Position numbers and translations under genes: made by a program
Assembly (NCBI GenBank): GCA_021234155.1
Contig: JAJEKV010000022.1
Coordinates: 8,806,934-8,870,933, forward strand
Direction: 5' to 3'
From: Isoetes taiwanensis
Taxonomy: Eukaryota; Streptophyta; Lycopodiopsida; Isoetales; Isoetaceae
DNA: 64,000 nt
The notes under the pieces: generated by a model
What the model saw: only the letters and a program-made list of their open reading frames with translations
Database searches by the model: none
Told to the model about the DNA's origin: nothing
Part shown: piece after piece, positions 34,301-43,099 of the stretch
Position numbering within the stretch: position 1 is the stretch's first letter
How the letters are laid out: each line of letters opens with the position of its first letter

Positions 34301-35450
34301 TTTCATGAGTAGATCAAAAGTTATAGGGAAAAAACGCCAGCAATGAAGTTGTTAATGCTGCATTAATTGCAGTTTGATGTAGAGTACTCATTCTATTGGA
34401 GGATTCTTATGGGGACAAAAGGAGATCTCAAATTACCTCTAATGTGGTATTTGCCTTAATACAAATCATTCAAATATAAATTAGGAAACCATAACCTATG
34501 TAAAGACAAGTTGCAATGCTATGTAAGGATATTTACCTGGAACTATAAGTGTGAGCATTAAATGGCCTGCCTTAGTTGCCATCCAAGGTGGTATATTGTA
34601 GTTTATGGCAACAATGGGCCAAACACTATGAGTAGAAGACAATGTGCTAAATGGACATACACCATCCATGCCTACAGCCAAACGGACGTTCCTAGGCTCA
34701 TCCTTAAAATGTTTCCATTTGTCTTCTATATGTTTCAATGCCTCGCCATCGGTTGGGTACCTCAAGATTCCATCATTGCTTCGGTGTTTTGCATGAAAGT
34801 CCATGAATTGGGCTAGGGAAGGACATTTAAACATAATTTGCAAACGTGGAATGATTGGCATATGTCTCAAGACTTTTTTTGGCACTTTAGACTTTGCTTT
34901 TTCATCATATCGTGGCTCATTGCACTTGGGACATACATTCATGTCACTATATTCATTGCGAAAGAGTATACAATCATTTACACATGCATGAATGCACTTG
35001 TATTGCAAACCTAGTTCTTGCAAAAGTTGCTTGACGCCCCTCCTTGATTTTGGAAGACAATGATCACTTGGCAGTATATAGTCAGCTAGCAAACTGGTAA
35101 AACAAAAAAAAAAGAAATATCAAGCAAGAAAAAACCAATGAAGAAGGAAAACTTGTAAGACGAACCAAATTACTTGCCTGAGAAGATCATCCACACTATT
35201 ATTGCTCCAATTTGATTTGTGTTGTAGGTTCAGGATGAGTATGCATGCAGCAAGACGCGAAATCTTTGCATTTGGGTACAGTGGTTTGCTTGTCTCTTTC
35301 TCTAGAAGTGTGGTAGGTCTCTCATCGTCATCATCAACGTTTTCATCATTGTTAGTGGCTGGGAAGTAATTTTGAATAGCTTCCATCAAACCACTCTCAG
35401 CATGAAAGCCACTATGAGCAGAGGAGTTTTCATTCCCATCATTGCTTGAC
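31324..35450 (-). CDS. tnp2: TNP2-type CACTA transposase, multi-exon, probably frameshifted
   Basis: Exons on the minus strand. 35450-35184: LYPNAKISRLAACILIL, NWSNNSVDDLL. 35089-34541: KCIHACVNDCILF, CPKCNEPRY, VRLAVGMDGVCPFSTLSS, WPIVAINYNIPPWM. About 33900-33724: KDMDVYLEPFVEELDTLW. 33671-33030: GCPSCGQEL, LKIAHLLDPMHIFKN, TGLKSHDWHNFLQ. 32965-32780: the DUF4218-like start (EEIAEILCQLEYLFPTSFFD-type). 32711-32140: SRWMFFLERYMKVLKG, RPEGCMAEG. 32060-31324: DUF4216-like (YVGVITDIIDVDF, FVYPQQVRQVFF) and an acidic C-terminus. The enzyme cuts the element out by its CACTA ends. The first intron appears to use a GC donor (AG|gcaagt near 35183). Between 33,180 and 33,080 the frame shifts once or twice, so this copy is probably defective. 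The true first exon is uncertain. Confidence 0.85.
33890..34444. mobile_element. MITE nested in TNP2, 555 bp
   Basis: The ends are inverted copies of CATTAGAGGTAATTTGAGAT followed by ctc, and then a ttttgtccc/ggggacaaaa pair. No coding sequence and no clear target duplication. It sits at the 3' splice-site side of the intron after the exon ending LIVPG and touches the exon beginning EVKDMDVY. Confidence 0.75.
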
Positions 35451-35550
35451 TGCAAATTAACAAGACAAGTTTGTTTGTTTGTGGGAGTTTGTACATGTGA
35501 TGGTAAACAAAAAGATAAGGAAACGAGCAACATGCATTGGTACACAACCA

Positions 35551-35778
35551 TTAACCAAACATCACTACATGATTAACATCCTCAAAATCATAAGCATGCA
35601 TTAAAATCCAAATATTTATCATTTTGTTTAAATGGCAATGGTATATAATTGTAAATCTAGGCACAACCATTCACCAAACATCACTACATGATTAACATCC
35701 TCAAAATCATAAGCATGCATTAAAATCCAAATATTCATCATTTGATTTAAATGGCAATGGTATATGATTATAAATCTA
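35551..35778. repeat. Tandem duplication, unit about 115 bp
   Basis: accaaacatcactacatgat, catgcattaaaatccaaata and tttaaatggcaatggtata recur in order (35,553-35,660 and 35,668-35,775). The right copy includes the last codons and stop of the SET-like gene. Confidence 0.8.
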
Positions 35779-37191
35779 GGCGACGCTTCCTTCCATAAGG
35801 CACAACAATTGGTTCACCACGCTTCTTACGTTCTACTCGTCTTGGGGCATCTCTTTTGAAAGGATAGTTGACAAATAGTTCCTCTCCAGGACGGAGGTTG
35901 CGTATGGCACAAACTCTCACATACGGGCCAACATACCCATTCATGTAACACGGATCATATTCTGTAGTCTCTTCAAATTCGGCATTTGTTAATTCGGGAT
36001 GACCACGAGAGCTATTTATAAGTGCTGCAATGTTGCCATGAACACTTGGTCGGCCGTCAATATATATGCGTGCACCACGTGAGGTATGTTCTCCACGATC
36101 TCTCTGCTCACTCAAAGATGCCGCATTCAATGCCATAGCATAAGTAGACATACTAGGCATAAAAGAAGCAAGTTTATGCCATAAACCCCAAGGATACTTT
36201 GGGCCTCCAAACACCATCAACACAGTTGAGTGTCCAAGTGGGACCTTCACATGTTCCATTATGTACAAACCCCTTCCAGCTTGTGGTATTTCTAAAGAAG
36301 GTGCTATCATGTACTTATGGCCCCAATACATAAATTCTTCCAGCATTGGAGGCAATTCCCCTTCCCAACAACCTAGGGTTGATCGAACAAATGGAACAAT
36401 AGAGGCTTCAAGGTGACGGGGGAGTTGTTCGGCCATGTCATTTTCTGTTTCACATGCATGAGCAAGATTATGCGAGTTTTTCTTAAAATGGCCCTTAAGT
36501 TTTGCAGCCACTGTACTTCCCCTTGTGCGACCTCTCTCAACTTCCTGAGTCTCTTCTGGACTAGAACTAGTACTTCTAGAATAACCCGATGATCCAGACA
36601 ACATGGGGCTATCTGATGTCTCGACAAGTTCAGGATGTTGGTGAAGCATGTCCAAATACTACGACAATCATATATACTATAAGAGAGGATTCGAATATTG
36701 AATAATATAGAAATGCTTAATACACACATCTACCTCATCTGCTTCTTGTCGTGCTTTTAACTCAAGGTCGGATGGTGGTGGAGCATTTGCCATCAAGCCA
36801 TACTTCATTTTGTGATTTCGTCTCGTTGTATACATCCTTCTGCTAGTGCCTTTGCATTGTTTGCACCAACAGTTGTCGTATTGCCTGGCAAGTCGCTCCA
36901 ATGGATCATCTTGACGCCAAGTTTTTGTTTCTTGACTTTTTCTTGATTGGGAGGATGAAGAAGTTTCATTTCTGTGGGCAAATATCCAGGTTATCAAATA
37001 GATGTCCAAATAAAAAAAGAGGCGAGGATAAAGACAGAGATAGAGAACCTTGACATTATTGGGAGCTCATCAATAGATGGCACTGAACATTGATGGCTTG
37101 ATGATGTGGAGTCACTAGGTTGCTCAGAGGTGCTCATTGCGGAGCCACTGGCCTCGGAGGTGCTCGTGGCATTAAGTCTTGGCGGAGCCAT
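35768..37191 (-). CDS. CACTA accessory protein with a SET-domain-like region
   Basis: Three exons on the minus strand. Exon 1, from ATG 37191 to about 37049 (MAPPRLNATSTSEAS..., Ser-rich), has donor AAG|gttctc. Exon 2, about 36975-36737, after cccacag, has a Cys pair and basic stretch (CWCKQCKGTSRRMYTTRRNH) as in DNA-binding fingers, with donor GAG|gtagat. Exon 3, about 36662-35768, after gtcgtag, has a Ser-rich linker and then GRGLYIMEHVKVPLGHS, ARIYIDGRPSVHGNIAALIN, SSRGHPELTNAEF and VRVCAIRNLRPGEELFVNY. The last four match the order of SET motifs (N-x4-I-N near the cofactor site, GEEL..NY at the end). SET proteins methylate lysines, usually on histones; activity here is inferred, since the canonical NHSC is NSSR. 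It ends RRLDL, TAA. Confidence 0.65.
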
Positions 37192-38180
37192 CGGATGCTT
37201 AGAGGTGCTCGGACATTAAGCCTTGGCAAAAACCCTATCCCATATAACCCAATGTAACAAAAGTTAAAAATTCTGTAATATAACCCAATATAACAATAGT
37301 TAAAAATTCTGTAATAGAATGACATTATGACGAATTTCGTGACTACGAAACGTCAAAAAAAAACAGGGGCTTAGTATGTGACGAATTTCTTCCTTATGTT
37401 TCTCTTACCTAATCGCCCGCCAAAAAATCACCGCTATTTTCTTGATGGAGATCAGCATTACCTTCAACGAAGCGCCTTGAGTGAGATCAAACCAAGCCAG
37501 ACAAGCCTTATAGAGGAAGAGATAGCCGGATAGTAAGGAAGATTGTGCCAGAAACAGAAAGAGGCCCGGAATAAGTAAACATTTTTTACCATTTCTTTTT
37601 TTTTCTTATTATTTACGGTTGTTCTGTGATGCGCCCTCCTTATGTTTACGGTTTGTTCTGTGATGGATGAAGGTTGCAAAGATTCCAAAAAATCTAGCTT
37701 AAAAATTGAAACGGTGAGAACGTGAGAGGGTCTAAGTCCGGCTAAGCACTTTTGAGAACGTGAGAAGGTCTAAGTCCGGCTAGGTTTGAAAAGAGAGGCT
37801 GGCAATTTTGGATTTCTTAGCCCTGGTAAAGAACTTGGTCAGGGAAGACAGCCTTTGCTATACAATCCAATGGCATTAAAATAAAGGAGGACAATTGTTG
37901 TTGTGCTTCCCTTTTTCGTGATCCTCTCAGTACATACTATCTTGTGACCTCTTTTCCTGTATACCTAATAACAGTTCCATTTCCACACTTTGAAAGAATT
38001 ACCTAGCTGCTTTATGATAGAGGACATTCTTTATGATTGGAGGGCACAGCTTCTACCAAGGTTTTGATTCGAGATTTTTAATTCTAAGATAATATTGCTT
38101 ATATGCCCTGCTTTCAGAGGTATATATCTGCTGTATTTTGAATTTTGTTCTTAGTTGACAATATTTGCTTATGTTTTTTA
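37192..38180. promoter_or_regulatory. Divergent promoter region between the SET-like and Ptta/En/Spm-type genes
   Basis: A gap of about 1 kb between the starts of two oppositely transcribed genes. Near 37,320-37,390 it carries tgacgaatttc twice and gactacgaaacgtca, like the subterminal motifs, so the transposon's own DNA-binding protein could bind here. A duplicated agaacgtgagaggtctaagtccgg-type unit lies at 37,715-37,785, and tandem taacccaata words at 37,235-37,300. Confidence 0.45.
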
Positions 38181-40496
38181 GTGCCTACAAAGGAGAGTTC
38201 AAAGAAGAGGGCGGAAACCTCACGAAGGAGTCATGAGGACAGTGAGGAAGACGGTTCCGCGGACATGGAAAGATTAGTTGGAGAAATGGACCAAGGTGAG
38301 CTGATTAAATTTAAGGCCATGCTTGACAAGCAGCTTGCGCAGATCGGTACTCCGTTGCATACGTCTAATGGAAAGCGAGCCTCAAGTTCATCTAAAAACC
38401 AGGGAAGATCAAGGTACTTTGATGAACCACTTCATGTTTTAAACAAACTTGCTAAGCTGTCCCATTATTGTCTCTGCAGTGAAAAATCTACTAGTCTAAA
38501 ATCCATCAATGCGCCATCGTCTAGTGAGGACGAAGAAGAAGATGATAGTGCAAGCGATGAGGAGGACGAGGAGCTGATCGAAGATTATGAGGTTACTTTT
38601 TCTCGTCTTCCTAAAAAGGATAAGGTAGAGCTTATTTGTTTGAATGCATTGCTGGACATTAAATTTTATTGTGTTTTTGTTAATAATCTATTCGTGGAAC
38701 ATTAGGTGACTATGGTCCAAGGAGGGGAGATACACTTAGATGAGAATGGGCAGACATGGAAGACAGTACTTGGCCATGCAGTGAAGGTTTATTGCACAGA
38801 GATTGATAAAGATTGGAAGAAGGTGGATGAGAGCTCCAAAAAGAGATTAGTGAGATACATGGAACAACAATTTGGTAAAGGGCTTTTTGCTTATGACATA
38901 TTGAAGACAGCAGCTCGCATATTTAATCATTGGAAGTAAGCTACTTATGTATTTCATACCCTATTTTATGATTTCTTCCTTACTTATTATTGTTGTCATG
39001 TTATGTAGGGAGTGGTTGCGTAGAAGTGACAAGAAAATAGCCCCCAACCATGTTAAAGATCCTGTTTGGGAGAGGTTTCTGGCAAATAAAAAGATACCCC
39101 GTCCCCATCAGAAAAAAGCAGCGGCAGCAAGAAAACTAGGTGGCGTAAGAATAGGACGACGGGGACATGCTGGAATTGCTGCTGATTATGTACGTAGTAG
39201 ATAGCTTGTCTCATGTATTTTCTTTCTTCAATCTTTAACTTCAATCAATCACCTGAAGTTTCTCAAATCCAAGTGTGGCCATGCCAAGATCAACCTTGGT
39301 ACCATCATCATTAGATTCACTTATCATTGCTTCTTTTTGTAGCAATTGTTGCTACAATTGAAGAAAGGTAATTTTGATAGTCGTCTTCAGCTTATAATGA
39401 TCATAAATGTTCTGATATTCCTTGGACAAACCTTGCCAAGCAAACATAATCATGGTAATATCTTCCATAGTAGTTGCTGCACCATAATAATTCTCCTTCA
39501 AAGATTTTAGACGTTGCGGGCCATGCCATGGCTATGCTGGTCTGCTATTTCAGAAAATTAGGTGAAGGCCTATTATGCTTGCAGCAGAGAACTGACTATA
39601 TTTCTTGATTGGGATTGGGGTAGTTCCGGGACTGGGGTGCTTACCCTTCTGCAACAACCATGGCAGCGATAAAGAAAAAGAGATCATATAAGATATATCG
39701 AGAATCTCTAATTGCCGAAGGAAGAATTCCTGGAAATGTAAGTCATTTATTAATTCGTATTGTTCTTTCCTCTATTACTCTTATATATCATATTCGATGC
39801 ATTTGTTTTTGCATTGCTGAAAATTGAATGTTGCTTTGACTTTTTGTAGTTTGAGGCAATGGATTACTTAGGAAAGAAGGGGGAGAGGAAGAATAAGCAG
39901 CGTAAAAAACAAATGAAGGTAATTCATATTCTAATGTCCATTTTGATTTTTATAGCATCTAAATATAATTTTAGCACTTCATTAAACCTTTTTTTTTTTT
40001 GCTTTAGGAGGGAAACAAGTTGCAGGAAGATCAAAGAGAAGAAGGAGGACTACTTGAGATGGATTTAGAAGGCGGGAATTCCCATGGAGTTGAGGAAGAC
40101 GGCATTAATGTTATAGCTGATGCAGGTGAGCCAGAAGTGGATGGACAGGATAATAGATTGGAAGATGAGGTAGATGGTGTGGGGGCTGCCATGGAGACTG
40201 AATGCGGTGTGAATAATGCAGATCAACCACTTGAGGCTGCATCAATTGATGCATTTTATGATGCATTAATGGAGAAGGGATTGGAGAGTGCGAGGAATGT
40301 GGAGGAGATGATCATCAGGAAGAAAAATGATATCGAGGTTACAAGGAAAAGTGATAATGCATCTACCTCACGAAAGAAAGGGAAGAAGAGTAAGAACAGA
40401 GCCACTGGCAGAAAGTTAAGTTCTGATTTTGTGGATAATGCTGTCGAAAAGAATATCAGAAATTACAAATCCATTCAAAAGGACAGGAGGGCATAG
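38181..40496 (+). CDS. Ptta/En/Spm-type (Transposase_24-like) accessory protein of the CACTA element
   Basis: Exons on the plus strand after AG acceptors. About 38181-38414: PTKESSKKRAETSRRSHED, acidic with LVGEMDQGELIKFKAMLDKQL. About 38480-38600: acidic Ser/Asp/Glu. 38706-38936: GGEIHLDENGQTWKTVLGHA, VKVYCTEIDKDWKKV, LVRYMEQQFG. About 39009-39190: REWLRRSDKKIAPNHV, DPVWERFLANKKIPRP. About 39850-39920: FEAMDYLGKKGERKNKQRKK. About 40008-40496: acidic, then a coiled-coil-like and Lys-rich C-terminus. The middle part matches the plant Ptta/En/Spm transposase signature, a DNA-binding partner of TNP2 akin to TNPA. The region 39,205-39,850 probably holds further exons or a long intron. The first exon upstream of 38181 was not fixed. 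The stop is TAG at 40494-40496. Confidence 0.65.
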
Positions 40497-40769
40497 ATGT
40501 ATGCTGGCAGTACTTTTATAGTTACTCGTAATGAGTACATTTTGATGTACTAAACTCTTAAGGTTTAAATCTGTCCATTTTCGACACTCTTTATATTTCA
40601 GTTTTAATCTGTCTTAACCCTTGTAACAACTACTTTTGTCTTAATAAAATGTTGAGTTTTAAGATATAAATCGTCTTCTTGCACTTCTATTATTCTGTCT
40701 AATGTAACAAATGTGAAGCTCAAAAATAGATAGAGTATCTTCACTGCTTTTGAACAATTGTGGATTATT
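40497..40769. other. 3' flank of the Ptta/En/Spm-type gene
   Basis: No gene. aataaaatg near 40,640 could be its polyadenylation signal. Confidence 0.35.
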
Positions 40770-41215
40770 GACAGTCTGACTATAGCCTCACTACAACCTG
40801 ACCAAGCGACTGACTATATGGAAACGAATATTATAACGAATACTCTGACTAAACGTGTCACTAAATATCTGACTAACATCATGACTATGATTCAAACTTT
40901 TACACTGACTAATTGTTTACCTAATAACCTGACTAAGTGTCTAACTAATAAGCCGACTAATAAGCCGACTAATAATCTACCTATTGTCTGACTATTCAAG
41001 TGACTTTCATACTGTCTACATATCTGACTAACTATGGTGACGAATTTTCTGACTATTAACTGACTAATATTCTGACTAAATAGATGACTAATATCTGACT
41101 AATAATCAGACGATTATTCTGACTTAAAAACGTCACATAAAACTCGTCAGTTATATCGTCAGATACAAGGACCTGGGCATAGCTCAACTTTATGAAGGCT
41201 GTCTGACGAATATGC
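40770..41215. repeat. Right subterminal repeats (tgactaat / ctgacta)
   Basis: Same motif family as at the left end (tgactaa, ctgactatt, tgacgaat), in dense array up to the right terminal repeat. Confidence 0.8.
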
Positions 41216-41244
41216 TGACGTTTAACCATCATTCTCTTGTAGTG
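41216..41244 (-). repeat. Right terminal inverted repeat of the CACTA element
   Basis: tgacgtttaaccatcattct followed by cttgtagtg, the inverted match of 30436-30464; AGG follows. Confidence 0.85.
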
Positions 41245-41247
41245 AGG

Positions 41248-42293
41248 CAGCAGGGCGACATGTGAAGAAGATCCCGGAGCACCTCCGACCCAAGAAAGGG
41301 GAAGAGGAGCCTCCCCCCAGCAGCAGCAGCAGCAGCGGCGACACGTATCACGATGCTGAGGAGAGCCCCAGCAGCAGCTCGTCATCGGGGGGCACACAGA
41401 GAACAGATGAGTCTCGCCACTTCGGGCCGTCGGACACCGAGGTGGAGGAACAGGTGGAAGAACAGGTGGAAGAGCAGCACCACCACCAAACCGACGAAGC
41501 GGGCCCTTCAGTGCCCAAGAAGAAGGGGAAGGAAAAAGTTGCGGAGTGGCCAGAGGAGAGGGCCGCCAGGAAGAAGCGGGAGCGGGAGAGGGAGCTAAGG
41601 GAGCAGGAGAGGCGGACCAAGAGGAGGAACGACGGCCCTCGCCGGACCGTCGTTATTGAAGAGCCCCGGCCGGAGGAGGAGCCACAAGTGGAGGGCGACG
41701 AGGAAGAGGAGGAGGAGGGGCAGCAGGACCCCGATGCGAGGCCACCCTACCCCAAGTGGCCGGAACCACCTAAGGTGGTGAAGAAGCAAAAGGTAGGGGA
41801 GCGGGCATTCGCGCTCCAGCAGGACCGGGAGTTCAAAAGGAAGATGGTGGCATACAAGGAGTACCTTCGTCGTTGGACGAGGTAGAATGAGTGGTATTGC
41901 CGCCAGGAGGTGCAGCGCGTCGTGGAGGGCGGCAGGCCGAAGAAGAACCAGCCCAAGCCACCCCCACCGAGACCGGAAAAACCCAAGAGGGTTCACCACG
42001 GGCCGAATAGCACATACGCCCGGGTGTTTAGGGAGATTCGGCACTTCCAGATGTGCACGAATCTCCTGATAAGGAAGGCGCCCTTCGAGCGTCTCCTTAG
42101 AGAGGTCTTGCAGCAGTTCCGGACCGATTATAGGGTTACCCCTCTAATGACCCGGGCTCTGCAAGAGGCTTCCGAAGCAGAGCTGGTCCAGCTCTTCGAG
42201 GAGGGAAACCTCTGCGCCATCCATGCTAAGAGGGTAACCCTTATGCCCAAGGATATTCACTTAGCACGGAGGATCCGCAGGGAGAGGCCCTAG
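41248..42293 (+). pseudogene. Histone H3-like gene, 3' part: charged linker and H3 histone fold
   Basis: The segment continues the frame of 30372-30435 after the AGG target duplication. Linker (codons about 23-270): poly-Ser, acidic VEEQVEEQVEEQ, a highly charged coiled-coil-like stretch (RAARKKRERERELREQE), Glu runs and a Pro-rich end ([17 protein letters not shown]). Histone fold (about 271-369): [69 protein letters not shown], aligning with canonical H3 residues 39-135 without gaps around loop 1. K64 and the Cys of LCAIHAKR are kept; K56 is Met and K79 is Arg. An in-frame TAG (41883-41885, codon 234) breaks the frame. Total length would be about 369 residues against 135 in H3. A nucleosome role is inferred from the fold only. 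Stop at 42291-42293; AT-rich 3' flank with taatataaa. Confidence 0.8.
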
Positions 42294-43099
42294 GCCTCAA
42301 ATTTTGTAAAATTTGTAGAAGAATTAAAATTTTCATGTAACTATGCTTCTTATTAATATAAAAGTTATTTTCCTCTATAATTAGGGAAAAAATGTTGTAT
42401 GCTTGAAATGTAGGAAATAGAACCCAATTGTGGTAGAATTCTTCATAGCATGTCTAGAAACACCCTAGAAATCATGACTACAACAAAATTTTGGCAAAAA
42501 AATCATCAAAAATGCTAAAAATTGGGCCAGTCGGGTGAGACCGCGCCAATAGCCTCTGCGTCATCGACGCGGGCGCGATCCGCGCGGATTCACCCGCCTA
42601 CCCCCAAAATTATGCTTTTAGATGTCAGTTTTGCTCAAAATAAGTTGCTAGTTAGCTTAGAATCGACCCAATTAGCCATGTTAGCATCTCCAAATTCCCA
42701 AAAATGACCAAAAATTGGCCCAAAACAGGCCAACCGGGTGAGACCGCGCCAAATGCGTCTGCGTCCGCGACGCGGAGGCCATCCGCGCGGATTCACCCGG
42801 GTCAGGCCATCTTTGAGCCAAATTAGCCAAATTTGATCCAACAAATTGCCATGTAGTGTTTCTTGCTTTGATTTGCTTAAGTTTGCACTTCATGGTAGTT
42901 CATTTGGACACCCAGAGCCATAGAACCAAGGTCGTCTTAGGTAGGCACCTTTTTGCACGAACCCCGAGGTCACCCATAGTCTATAAAAATAGGTCTCATT
43001 TGCCATTTTTCTTCCTACAGAACTGCTCCCAGCCCCTTAGGCGATTTTCTGACCCTCCACTGATCTTTGCAAGCCATTTTCTACACCCTTTCCTGCTCA
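42294..43099. repeat. Spacer with two diverged GC-rich repeat units
   Basis: A unit with gggtgagaccgcgccaa, tctgcgtc, cgacgcgg and ccgcgcggattcaccc occurs at about 42,530-42,600 and 42,735-42,802, embedded in AT-rich sequence. Each unit can fold: gggtgagaccgcgc pairs with gcgcggattcaccc, with a two-base mismatch. No gene. Confidence 0.65.

Larger units (their letters stand above)
30436..41244. mobile_element. CACTA (En/Spm) transposon, 10.8 kb, near complete
   Basis: The left end CACTACAAGAGAATGATGG and its inverted copy at the right end (ending CTTGTAGTG at 41244) are flanked by the 3-bp target duplication AGG (30433-30435 and 41245-41247). Both ends carry dense subterminal repeats of the tgacta/tgacga type. 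It holds three gene blocks: TNP2 transposase (minus strand, about 35450-31324), a SET-domain-like protein (minus strand, 37191-35768) and a Ptta/En/Spm-type protein (plus strand, about 38181-40496). It lies inside codon 22 of the H3-like gene. Frameshifts in TNP2 near 33.1 kb and a small nested element suggest it is no longer autonomous. Confidence 0.9.

Noticed and set aside
41348-42044. Minus-strand open frames over the H3-like linker
   Set aside because: The compositionally biased linker (Ser, Glu, Arg codons) opens the opposite strand by chance; no domains.
42060-42293. Calling the histone fold a centromeric H3 (CENH3)
   Set aside because: Loop 1 has the canonical H3 length and the core keeps [15 protein letters not shown] and MPKDI, closer to ordinary H3. 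The REIRHFQ and TNLLI words recall CENH3, but are not enough.
42522-42893. Small proteins from the GC-rich repeat units
   Set aside because: Short frames with no domain, different in each repeat copy.
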